From positions 1,026,227 through 1,090,226 of the forward strand of contig VZTI01001771.1 of assembly GCA_013397865.1 (NCBI GenBank): a stretch of DNA of 64,000 bases, written 5' to 3'. Shown here piece after piece: positions 52,123 through 62,826 of the stretch. The stretch is from Struthidea cinerea (taxonomy: Eukaryota; Chordata; Aves; Passeriformes; Corcoracidae). Position 1 is the stretch's first letter. Each line of letters begins with the position of its first letter. The notes below the pieces were generated by a model. The model did no database searches, was not told the DNA's origin, and saw only the letters and a program-made list of their open reading frames with translations. A program made the position numbers and the translations under genes.

Positions 52123-53434
52123 CACCCTGTATTAAATACCAACAGAGAATAAAATACACAAAAATTCCTGCCTACCCGTATTCAAGGTAGGCAGAGCCCG
52201 GAGTGCTGCTGCAGCAGCTATACTGCCAGCAGCCACCAGAGCGAGCCCTTCTATAATGCAAACATTACCAAGCCGTACTTATTTCCTACCACCTCTTCAC
52301 AGTACTCTACAGCGCTGCTGAGAATTAAAACTGAATTTGATTAACAATTTTGCATTTTCTTACTGCAATTTTTAGGGGTATTATTTCCAGTTCTCTTTTT
52401 TCAACATGTTTTCCCATGTCCTTACCGTATGCTTACTACCAGTCCACACAGACAGGAATCAGACCTAGGATACTTTGAGACTTTTTTGATAAAAGCACCA
52501 TAACTATCATGCTCCGTTCAGCAGTAAGTTGTTCTTTATTCTCTCTTTGAAACTGGTCAACTCCACAGAGACAAAATATTAATAAGATAGAAAGCTAAAG
52601 AAAAAAAAAAGTGAAAATAACTCCAAAACCAGAGTAGGGTGTTTTTCTGCCAAATGGGGAATATCCAAAGCAGTTCCTGCTTCAAAAAATGTTTAAATAA
52701 TCCATATGAAGTAGAAAAAATTCTGAGAGAAGAGATTCAGTGAAAACCCCATCAGAATACTCTGTTTTTAAAAATAAACCAAAAACCTTACTCAGTTCAA
52801 AAATCCTCCATCTCTGACATCAGTGATGGTATTTTGGGAAGGAGTGTAACAACAAGGACATGTTGAGTGTGGTCCTCTCTGAACAACTTGGTTTTGGACC
52901 AACCATTTATCCAGAGGCTGCACTACCAGCCTGTGCACTTCACAGCCCACAACAGACTTATCTTTCACAAATTTGTCAAACACTTCTTTGACGTAATTTG
53001 GAGATCTTTAACACCTTTTGGAAATCGCTTTCACAATTTTTTAAATTAGTACTATATTGAATGCCTTATATTTCGAAGAGATAGCTAATAAAGAGTCACT
53101 CCCACTAACCTTATTTTTCCAGTTTTCTTTTTTATTATATCCCTGCCTATATATGTAGTTCTAATTTAAAATCTTTTAAGGCAACACTTACTTCACTGTG
53201 CAATCACTGCAGTAAATTGAGAAAATTGTTAGGGCAAGAAAAAGCCTGGGCTAAGACCCAAGTTCAAGTCTAGTCCTTTATCTTACTCAGAGAAATTATA
53301 ACCAAACCTTCCATACCCACTTAACTCTGTACTCACTACACAACTTTTAAACTCCAGATCTGATGGAAGTGTAAGAAACAGATTTTGAACATAATTTTTT
53401 ATCCACTATATAGAACTGCTTATTATGCAGAACC

Positions 53435-53848
53435 ACAGACTCATAGAATTGTTTAGGTTGGAAAGGACCTTTAAGGTCATCGAGCCCAAGCATTAACTTG
53501 GCATTGCCAAGTCTACCACTAACCCATGTCTTTCCAGCCACTCTTCCCCCAGCCTGTAGCACTGCACAGGGTTGTTGTGACCCAAGAGCAGGACCCAGCA
53601 CTTTGCCTTGCTGAACCTCTTACCCTCTGCCCCGGCCCATCATTCCAGCCTGTCCAGATCCCTCTGCAGAGCCTTCCTGCCCTCCAGCAGATTAATACTC
53701 CCACCCACCTTGGTCCCATCTGCAAACTGACTGAAGGTATGCTCAATCCCCTTGTCCAAATCATCAACAAGGATATTAAACAGGACTGGCCCCAAGGGAA
53801 CACCAGTTGTGGCCAGCTGCCACCTGGATTTAGTTCCATTCACCACAG
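53435..53848 (-). mobile_element. CR1 LINE fragment with reverse-transcriptase remnant
   Basis: The plus strand begins catagaattgtttaggttgg, the reverse complement of the avian CR1 3' end. Further in, the minus strand (53640-53846) is open and encodes CR1 reverse-transcriptase sequence: VPLGPVLFNILVDDLDKGIE, then SQFADGTKVGG, then LEGRKALQRDLDRLE. The catalytic box normally read as FADD is FADG here, so the copy is dead. It is a 5'-truncated insertion inside the 52052-54360 intron, on the same strand as SLC26A7. Confidence 0.93.
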
Positions 53849-54360
53849 TAATCAGTGGTTACTGGGTTTAGTGTTATGGGAGTGTCTTGGAACTCCTGCA
53901 ATGCCTGAACCCAGTCTGCAAGGTATGGTGGCCACGAGAGGAACGTTGGAGATCATGTTTTGACCTCTGGCTTAGCAGAAAGTAGAACATACAGATAAAA
54001 TCACAGAATTAAAGCTGAAACTTTAACGCAGTAAATTTACACAGGTCCCTACAACTGACATGGCAGGGTCAAATATGACCTACACCAACTTTAAAAAAAA
54101 AAAAGGAAAAGCTCTGAAGCTCATCTTCATTACATACAGATGCGTACATTTGCACTGTTACCCAAAATATTTAGAAGTATTTTAATGTCATTATATATAT
54201 TTATATATATACACAGTACAATTTAATACCAAATTTGTGTTTATCTTTTCTATGGGTGAAATATTTATCCACTGATATAGGTGAAGTGACTAGTAGTTGG
54301 CCCCAATAACTCATATGTGTAATTACAACATATACAGAATGTTTCTAATGTCGTGAATAC

Positions 54361-54461
54361 CTGAAGAAGCACTGAGACTCCAGTGTAGTCAAAGAAATTC
54401 AGTCCACTGCAGTCTAATATCAAAACACGTCGCTCACTGTGACATGACTGCACCGACTCAC
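54361..54461 (-). CDS. SLC26A7: SLC26A7 exon: STAS core strand-helix
   Basis: This 101-nt exon starts with two bases completing a glycine codon. It then encodes ESVQSCHSERR followed by VLILDCSGLNFFDYTGVSVL and LQ. ILDCSG...FFDYTGV is the diagnostic central STAS motif of SLC26 transporters: beta strand, DxSG loop, then helix, comparable with the nucleotide-binding loop of bacterial anti-sigma antagonists. The acceptor is caaatgcgtag after a pyrimidine-rich tract; the donor is gtattcac, leaving phase 0. The first two bases agree with the single base left by the 57154-57202 exon. Confidence 0.95.
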
Positions 54462-54804
54462 CTACGCATTTGATAAATGAAAAACTTTAATTAAAAGGAG
54501 AACACTTAAGAAATGGGTATAAGAATGATGATAGCTCAACAAAATAAGCCCAAACTATCACAGTAAAATTTTTTACTGTTATGTGCTAGGGTATCAGGCA
54601 AGCAAATGCCACATTTTAGAAGCACAAGTGAGGAACATTTAGGGCAATGAAAAGAAGTGATGACAGGCAGAACATACCAATGAGATGTTTTAGGCAGCAA
54701 TAGTGTCTCAAGAATTAAACAATTGTTTCTTCAAATTTGAATTTCTCAATGAGTCAGCTTGGCTTCTTTGGAAAGAAGCCTATTTTGGGAAAATTGCCCT
54801 AACA

Positions 54805-54836
54805 ATTTTCTGTGTATCATGGGATACACAGAAAAT
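54805..54836. repeat. Perfect 14-bp hairpin, 4-nt loop
   Basis: The arms attttctgtgtatc and gatacacagaaaat flank the loop atgg. It lies in a SLC26A7 intron with no flanking element recognised. Confidence 0.85.
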
Positions 54837-56795
54837 ATATCTATCTTTGTTTTAAGTTCTGATATGACATTGATTTCCATAGTACCTAAACACCTGCCTA
54901 TGGCTTAACTTAATATTCACCCATAAGGAAGAAATATATGCAAAGTGGAGCATTTCATTTTCCTAAGGTTTTACTATGCCGGTTTTTGTTTCATTAATTT
55001 TTTAATACACTATGACATATTGATGCTGGAGAAGAAAATTGTGTTGGTAAGATTTGCAAAGGTCTTATACTCATTCTTCAACCTCAGGCCATCTTTTGTT
55101 TAAGTGAAACATACTCTGTTCTAAATGCATCCTGAACTAGCACACAGATAAATGATTCCTGGCATTCATAAAGGGAAAACCAGAAAATAATGCACATCTT
55201 ATTTACATTGTTCTGTGAACAAATGTTATCAAAATGCACACGAGTGAAAAAAAATAAAAGAAAAATATGAAGGAAAGGAATTCTGATTGTAAAGATGAGT
55301 TAAGCTAAATGGCTTTGGCAGAGCAGAGGTAAAGATTTTTAAACTATTGAGGGGACTTGGGATTTCCCCATTATGCAAATTTATAATGGTGGTAATTCCT
55401 TTCTGACAGTAGTCTGAGAGCCAAAGACTTTTGGACTTGCATCTCCAGACATTTACTGTCTTTGTACTGTCCAACATACATGAATAGATACATGCAAACA
55501 AACATATAGAACTTTAAGGGGAACCTCATGGCTGAAATTACTGTGATAGAAACCCAGAAAGGGTTCATGTGATCTCCCAGGCTCAGTGCAATAATTCCCC
55601 GCTGCATCCTGAATTGCGATAGAGGTGGCCTGGCCTCTAAATGAGGGGGTAGGTAAAGACTTGCACCCTCTTTGTATCAGTGGCATGAGCAAGAGCAGTT
55701 GTTTCATTTGGTACTGATACAGACAGTATTCCCCAAAGGGAGAAAGGAAAGATTCTGACAAAGGCATAAATTTCCATGCTTTCCTGGACAGCTGCCATAA
55801 GGCTTAAGGATTGTGTCCTCATGCTCCCCTCCTTCTTGAAAATTTAAGCTCCACATTTTGCTTTTCTCTTTATAGGGACTTTTCTTTTTTCTCTCTGTTT
55901 GTTGTTTTAAAGACCCCATGAAGAAACACCATAGACTGGTTGGTACAAGTAAACAGCATTTAAGTCCTCAAGGCAGGACTTGAGCTTTCAGAAAAGAGGT
56001 CTTGTGTTTTCTGTCGCTTTTGTAATATGAGAAACCAGTTCATCTTCAAGTTGACTGAAATATGTACTGGTAAGACCTTCTCAGACATAGTATTTTACAA
56101 TATAGTCAATAAAATACAATATAATCTTCAGTAGCCATTTTCATGGGTTGCTATGCTACAGCAAAGCACTCTGTCACCCCCAAGAAAATGAAACAACTGT
56201 AGTTTCATAAAAATGTCCTGAGTCTAGTTAACAAACAAAAACAACCAGACAACAGCCTCCAAATCAGATTTTCTACTGCGGCCTTAATGCTTATAAGGGT
56301 TTTAAATAAACACTGTTTTAATTCTAGCCACAATGAATTCGTCTGTATAAAGTATCTACTGCAAAAGGTTGCTGCAGTTCTCCCATGGGAATGTATGTGC
56401 TCTGGTTTGATTTAAGTGTTACAAAATGTGGAAAGAGTGGAGTTATCCAGCTTAATTGAAGGAAAACCTCTAAGGTTTTTTATTATATATTGTATTGATA
56501 CTGTATTGTATTGGTGGTTATGGCATCACTAAAAATTCAGTTGACATTTTCTGAGATTTTCTCTTAGGTGACTTTAAAGATCCCGAAGATTTGACATGGT
56601 TCCAATCTTACTTTTACTTTTTCATACTAACTGTGAACACAAAAATACCCAAGACCAGAGCTTAGCAAAACAGTCTCTTCAGCCTGGTCTGAGGATCAGT
56701 CCAGGCAACAACACAGGAAGTGTTTCCCCCACTACGTACATGTGTCTTTACGCACACCGTCGTTCCAGTGCAACAAGCAGGGACACAGAACCAGC

Positions 56796-56878
56796 GAATG
56801 GTTTGGGTTGGAAGGGACCTTAAAGATCATCCAGTTCCAGCCCCCCTGTGATGGGCAATGAGGCGTCCACTAGAACTT
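56796..56878 (-). mobile_element. Short CR1 3'-end fragment
   Basis: The sequence gaatggtttgggttggaagg followed by gaccttaaagatcatccag is the reverse complement of a CR1 3' end. Only about 80 bp is recognisable, up to the ccactagaac stretch. It lies in a SLC26A7 intron. Confidence 0.88.
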
Positions 56879-57153
56879 TCCACTCCTGTAGAAAAGGCAT
56901 TTTCTTGGGGTTCCCTGCTTTTGAAATCTTAAAAAGTCAGTCAAAAACAGAATGAAAACCAGGACTTGTTAGGCCAAGGTTAACATAGTTTAAGATTGTT
57001 TAGCATTCACGCTTCATTGAATGTTTGGTCTAACTGAAAATATTTGTTTCCATAAAACTTGTGCGCACCTAGAAATCTATAGAAAAATGTGGAGCCATTT
57101 TGCACACTAACATCCATCTTGGTTTTAACACGATTTGTAGATAACAAACTCAC

Positions 57154-57202
57154 CATGACAACTTCCATTGGAAAATGAACAGAGCAATGTGTTCTGCTCA
57201 CA
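57154..57202 (-). CDS. SLC26A7: SLC26A7 small exon: variable loop of STAS domain
   Basis: This 49-nt exon begins in phase 0 and encodes CEQNTLLCSFSNGSCH plus one base. The acceptor is cttttatttcag and the donor gtgagt. It corresponds to the human CEQNTLL...SNGNC stretch in the poorly conserved insertion between the first and second parts of the STAS domain. As I remember the human protein, seven more residues (PLDDISK) come before CEQN; they are not encoded at this acceptor or anywhere obvious up to the previous exon. Another frame through this area is open for about 145 codons, but that is not a gene. Confidence 0.88.
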
Positions 57203-58937
57203 CTGAAATAAAAGCAACAAATGATTAACATACCAAGGAAAACTAGTCCATTGCACAGTAACAAGAGAAAATCAATGCAATACATAAGAATTCTGTTTCT
57301 CAGTATCAAAGTTAACTCATTCTCTCCAAAACCATGTGCTATGCAACAGCCTATTGGATCCATAATATTTTCTGGTATAACTTTAGAAGAATACTGAGGC
57401 ACACACTCAAACTGATATTTTGCATTTCTTTTTAGTTGACTCAACCTCTGTCACATTTGGATTCACCAGAAAGCATATTTTGGACACAATGCTTTTGTGG
57501 TTAAGAAGTGGTCAAAAGATGGGAGATATGTTCTTGAAAAGAAAAATTCTAGGCAGTGATTTTATAAGGTTAATTTTTCATTAATTTTCTACTTGGTGCA
57601 ATCTCATCTGCTACACTAATATTTTAGTAAGAACATTTTTGACGTGTAAATTTATTAAAGAATTACATTTATCTGGAGAATTTTTATAATAATTATTTCA
57701 ACATGGAAGTTCTCAGTAGAAACATGAGTTAAAACCAGAAACAGAGCACAGAAAAAAAATTGAAACTGCATTTGTTCCCACCCATTATGTGCTACAGAAA
57801 GACATTTATTCAACAAAAAAAAAAAAAAAAATTTAAAAAAGCACAGTATTTCAGGCAGCTGTACTGCTGAGTACCTTACAGAAGAGACAAAGGATAAAAT
57901 CTCCCTTATAAGTAATGTATAAATTAACTTATTAAATTAACTTATTGAATTGACTCAAATTAATTCCATGCAAATCCTAAGTAATTTCTCTCTGTTTGGA
58001 GGCTTTTTATCTTACTAATCCAAATCAGCCTAGCAAAACCAAGGGAAAAAAGCACCACATTTTCTGAGCTGAATTTCCACCCATCAATGCACATATGGGT
58101 AGCACAACTCTTTGTCAAGGGACAGCAGAGGTAGTAGACACATGTTGTCTTAACAACCCATCTAAGGCATGGCTGTGATTTTCTCATCCCAATTTGCCAA
58201 ACTGGATGAAATTGTGTACAATAAACATTGTATAGTATTGGAATGTCTTCATGGTACTGAAAGAAACACGATAATTTATTTTTTGCCTTTTAGGAAGTGT
58301 TGCGGGAAGTTGCAGTAGTTATGTGCCGATAAACTTGGAAAATACTATACTTATGGGGATATTCTCCAAAAACGTGTTATACGTAATTTGAATACTGTTC
58401 ATTTTTCTAATAAAATCAGTGCAAAAGAGGAAAAAGAAACAATACATTTGAGAAAAAAAGTAGCCACTTTCTTCCTATTTCTCCGCAAATTACTTATAGT
58501 TAGAAATGAAGTGTCCATCTCTCATGGACTTATTTCCAGAAAAAAAGAAAATCACATTTTATTCAAGCATATTTGTTGAAATAGGAAGGCTACTCATTGT
58601 CTAAATCCCAGTCTTACATTAGCTGAGGTTATGTAAGCTCTTGCAGAAATTTTGGAGTTTTGGATCTGTGCTTTAATGTTTCTTACAGGATCACATGCAG
58701 AAATTGTAGAGATATTGTTTTCAAGTAGTAATATGAGAATAGTCCATATTGAATCTGATTAAGATTAGGGTTAGCTTTATTCTAAATGAATCATTTCTAA
58801 TGTTACTTTTTTATACTTGTTTCAGTATCTGATTGCATTCTCTAAGAAATGCAAGGAAAGCAAACACAGTCTTCAACCCAGTCATGGTGATTACTGAAGT
58901 GTAAAGCATATCCCACCTCATTTACAGTATCACATAC
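57203..58937 (-). other. SLC26A7 intron, low complexity
   Basis: It holds a poly-A run near 57815-57832 and short direct repeats of an aaattaactta unit at about 57920-57955. I searched it for a small exon encoding the seven residues present in the human protein before CEQN and saw none. Confidence 0.75.
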
Positions 58938-59054
58938 CTGGCTGCTCATGCCATCCTTCTGGATTATCTTTAACAGGTCACCATGAAATTTTCTGGCATT
59001 CAAAAAGACTAACGGGCTGTTGAGTGAAACTATTTTTACCTGTTTTAATGATTC
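58938..59054 (-). CDS. SLC26A7: SLC26A7 exon: start of STAS domain
   Basis: This 117-nt exon of exactly 39 codons starts ESLKQVKIVSLNSPLVFLNA and continues RKFHGDLLKII to end in DGMSSQ. The pattern of a short beta strand, then PLVFLNA, then a helix with KF is the usual opening of an SLC26 STAS domain, where the strand precedes an F-N/A-N turn. The acceptor is attccacag at the high end; the donor is gtatgtg at 58931-58937. Both ends are phase 0, consistent with the exons on either side. The human exon as I recall it is also 39 residues long. The call is secure as to family; member identity rests on overall similarity. Confidence 0.95.
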
Positions 59055-62000
59055 CTGTGGAATGAAATAAACATAATGCTGAAAAGGTCGTCTTGGATTT
59101 GGAGACCAAACCCCAGACTCATCTCTTTAAAAATCCTGAAAATACCTGTAAATTAACCCAGGAGGAGCTTTGGATTGTGAGACTGACTTAACAGATAATT
59201 CTATTGATCAGTCTTCATACATAACTGAAGACTGGAAATATAAGTAATATATAATGCAAGTTTTCTATAATTTTAGTTAGCATGAGAAAAAGCATACATG
59301 TTATAAGGCATAATACTAAGAACTATGACCTAAAAATTATAATAGCACTATTTCAGTTGGTGTGATCTCCAAGCACAGACAAGGTAACATTTGCAGACCG
59401 TTAGTACATTTTATTAGACAAATATGTCTTGAAAAAAGTACACAAGAGTTTAGGGCAAACACTGCAGGTGGTTTGGGGAAAGCTTGCAATATTCATCTTG
59501 GTCATCTGAAGATGACCTTAATACAGATAGTTCTCTATGAAAATACTTGGTGGATCCAGATCAACCTTGAGTGGCACATGTAAAGCTTTACCAGCACATA
59601 TCTGCAACCAACACGGTAATCTACACGAGAACTATCAGTTGCCCTTGATCCTGTCTCTGCATTTCACTGAATAAGCTACAAGCAGCTTACCAATACCTTC
59701 AGTCAGACTGCATAGCTCAAAAACGTAAGTGTTATACAGCAGAACAATTTTGGAAGGACACCAGATAATGTTCAGAAACCCCCAGGTACAAATGGGAGAC
59801 ATTTTGCACAAAACAAGTGCTGTTTCTCTCACTCTCAGGGTGTACTTATAAAGCACCTTCAAAAGCCAGTAAGAAAATTAATATTTATATATAAATATAT
59901 TGGACAGCAGGAAGACGTGCTTAAATACTGGTTTTGTAGGAGGTAGAATTAAGTTAATTCTACTGAACTCCCAATTTTCCACAGGTTGTGTGACAATGGA
60001 AGTAAAAATCAAGAATTTGCAAGAGAATATAGGTCAAAAAAACCTCTCTTCTTCCTGACAAAAGTCACGTAACAAGGTCACAGTCAAACACAAGTAAGTG
60101 GAGCTGACACAGACCATTTTTTAAGTAATATTGTTTGGGATTGCATTGAAGATATGCAGTTTTCTCAACAGACTTTCAAGCAAAACAAGAATGGAAATCT
60201 TCACCACAAACCACATAAACTATCTCCTTATTGTAGACTGCTGTCAGACTTCTGGGAATGAGATAATATATCAAACACCACCACAATGACCATCCAATAA
60301 AGGAAACATTTCAAACATCCCAAACTGAGGCAAAGAACCCCAGACTATGCATAGGGACTTTGCACAATTTACCTATGGGTGTGATTGCGGTAAATACCAC
60401 ATCACTGACATACCACAGTCAGACAAGTGGCAAAGCTCAACTGGCAGTTAAAATGTCTCAGTTTATGTGGAATAAAGCTCTAAAATGAGGGCAAAGCAGA
60501 GGACAGTATATGCTTGAAAGGAGAAATACTCTGAGATCCCACAAATTCCTGTAAAAACTATGTTACACACAGCTTGGTGTGGAGACAAGTGGACACTTCA
60601 GTGCCATAGCAGCACTGGCAAAGCAGAAGATAAAAACTAAGAAAAAAAGGAAGACTGATGTGCGAAAATCAAATCCTGTGATGATCAAGCTTCCAAAAGT
60701 ACAAGGCACAGAACTTGAAAAGGTCAAACCATAAGGCCAGATCAAACAGATGGCAGACTCAGGTATAATTTTTTTACCCAGAATGGACAAGGCCAACTGT
60801 GCCTAAAATTGACCAGCCAGTTATTCCTGGGTCTGGTTTGATTCTTTGTTAACAAGAACTGTTCAGAGAAAAATGAACTTCCTCTTTGTTGTGTCCTTGC
60901 AAAGAAAGCAGGAAATTTATCTCACGTGTCGGTCCCTGCCATCACTTAGAAGGCCCCGGGCCATTGCCCTGCACACTCTGCACAGCACTGGCTCTGCTTG
61001 GGTACGAGTTCAGTGCCAGTGAACGCCTGGGATGAAATGTGTTTCACATAAGCTTCTAAATACCCTTTGATTTTTTCCACATTAAAGTGTCTTTTCTCTT
61101 ATTGATGAAATAACCCCTATAAATCCACAGACCTTAATGGCAGGGTAGATCATTAAGCTTGCATATTTTCATGTTTAAAAGTCCTGTTGTTTATGTCTAA
61201 TCTGTTATTTACCAGGGAAACTTGGATCAGTCTAACATTCATACATTAAAAATTACCCTAAATGCCTGCTGCAACCCAGTGACTAAATTCAATTAAAGGC
61301 ATATTTTCCTTCTTTGTTTTGTGTAATAATCTCTTGAGCAATTTGCGTCTCTAACATAACGTTATTTTCCCCACTGTCTGCAGACACTAGTTTGTTATTA
61401 CTAGGTTACTGGCGTTAATCTTACAGAATAAGGGGGGGGAAAAAAAAGCAGGGGAGCAGATAGCTTAAAAAAAAAAATGTATAGGCATTTGTACAAAGTG
61501 CTTCATGATATGAACCGATATGAAAAATAGCAGGCAAATCAAATTTTGGTTACCCATCTCTGACAAAGTTACTCCAACATTTTTATTAAGAATGAAAAGT
61601 GATATAATAATTGACATCTGGGCCAGCCTCAACAACAGTGTTTTTAATTCACATTTCAGAGTCCTCCCCATTCTTATGTACCTTTCACATTCCAACATTG
61701 CTCAGCATGCCAAAACAGTAAATGCCCTTGAGCCCTTGGAAGTTCAGATTTTGAGCCCAAGATAGCTCTGATGGAAGACATTTGCCAGAAATAATAAATT
61801 CTTTAAAGAAGAGCTGCTTAATGGTGAAGCAAGAACTGCTGAGCGTGTGGCTAACTGATACATAAGACCTTTCATAAGCACTAGGAAAGGAAAAAGGACA
61901 TAGGAGAAACTGCCATGGTGGAGAAGGCAGGATGTCCCAGTGATGGGGCTCTGTGCTCAAAGGACACATGGTTCTACTTCTCTCTTGGCTGCTGACCTAC

Positions 62001-62759
62001 CATTTCATCTTGGAGGAGGGAGTTCACCTCTCTGGGTCATTACCCTTCTCTTCTTACCATAGATCTGAGCAAAAGTAACTTTGATGATAATTGCAATGAA
62101 AACAACCAAAAGAATCTGAGTGGTTGCTTTAAGTTTGTAAGAAGCCAAATTTTAAAGGCGCAGTCTTTGGGAGAGATTCTTCCATCCATTTTTCATGTGC
62201 ACAGGGTGACGAGATGTGTGAAGCAGTCTGACAACTCTGTGGTTCTGCCCCTCTTTGCCCAGCCACATGGTGTCCTCTGGGACAGTCTGGTCGCGAGGGG
62301 TTGGTGGCAGAAATGGCTTCAGAAAAGAGATTGGGGGTGATGAGAATACCAAAGGATTTTAGGAAATGTGATAAGAATGTGGAGACTGCTATTGTCTGCT
62401 CAGATTGCCCTTGCCATTCCTAGCAAGATATTACCTTAAATTTAGGAATTAGGAAACTTTTAGAAAGAGCGATTAATAACTAAAAATGACAAATAAACTA
62501 AGATAGATAGATCTAAGAGGACTTGCCTAACTTCACTTTGCAGACAAGCAGCAGAACCTTGAAGATATTCCAGTTTCTGATAGCCAACTAGTTTTGTTTT
62601 TATTATATTATACTGACTTTAGATTTCAAGTGGTCATATCATGAACACATTGCCTTGATTACCTGAATACAATCTGGTAACTAACTAGAGAAAACAATCA
62701 AATCTGAATTAGTGAAACACACACACAAAAAAAAAAGGTTAAAAAAGAAATTAACTTAC
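59055..62759 (-). other. SLC26A7 intron, unremarkable
   Basis: No coding or repeat feature can be supported. There is an 18-bp AT-only palindrome at about 59881-59898, a G-run followed by an A-run at about 61430-61448, and a CA/A tract at about 62719-62737. Confidence 0.75.
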
Positions 62760-62826
62760 ACAATTATCTTCTGCTTTGTATTTATATTCCACCTCTTTCA
62801 TATTTTTCAAATTCAGTGTCTTTGCT
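62760..62826 (-). CDS. SLC26A7: SLC26A7 exon: linker between last membrane span and STAS domain
   Basis: This 67-nt exon encodes, after one base completing an arginine codon, 22 residues beginning AKTLNLKNMKEVEYKY. Human SLC26A7 as I recall it reads AMTVSIKNMKEMEFKV at this place. It is charged cytoplasmic sequence that leads into the STAS domain. The acceptor is attacag just above 62826 and the donor is gtaagt at 62754-62759, leaving phase 0. It begins in phase 2, so the preceding exon should end with AG and supply most of an arginine codon. That exon, with the last transmembrane helix, was not found up to 64000. The 5' boundary is the less certain end, because the open frame continues a little upstream of the chosen acceptor. 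Confidence 0.87.

Larger units (their letters stand above)
52052..54360 (-). other. SLC26A7 intron holding a poly-A tract and a CR1 copy
   Basis: No coding sequence was recognised apart from the CR1 fragment described separately. It contains an A-rich low-complexity run at about 52075-52122 (minus strand: T-rich, just upstream of the acceptor at 52052) and an AT dinucleotide run at about 54193-54213. Confidence 0.8.
54462..57153 (-). other. SLC26A7 intron with a hairpin and a CR1 fragment
   Basis: No exon was recognised. It contains a perfect 14-bp hairpin at 54805-54836 and a short CR1 fragment at 56796-56878, both described separately. Confidence 0.8.

Noticed and set aside
53526..53963. 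145-codon open frame on the plus strand
   Set aside because: It is the antisense of the CR1 copy, whose minus strand encodes the recognisable reverse transcriptase.
57007..57444. 145-codon open frame on the minus strand containing HFPMEVVM
   Set aside because: It first looked like an SLC26 membrane-domain segment, but the splice sites at 57154 and 57202 and the phase of neighbouring exons put the true frame elsewhere (CEQNTLL).
59881..59898. 18-bp AT palindrome
   Set aside because: Made only of A and T in an AT-rich intron; expected by chance and from simple-repeat slippage.
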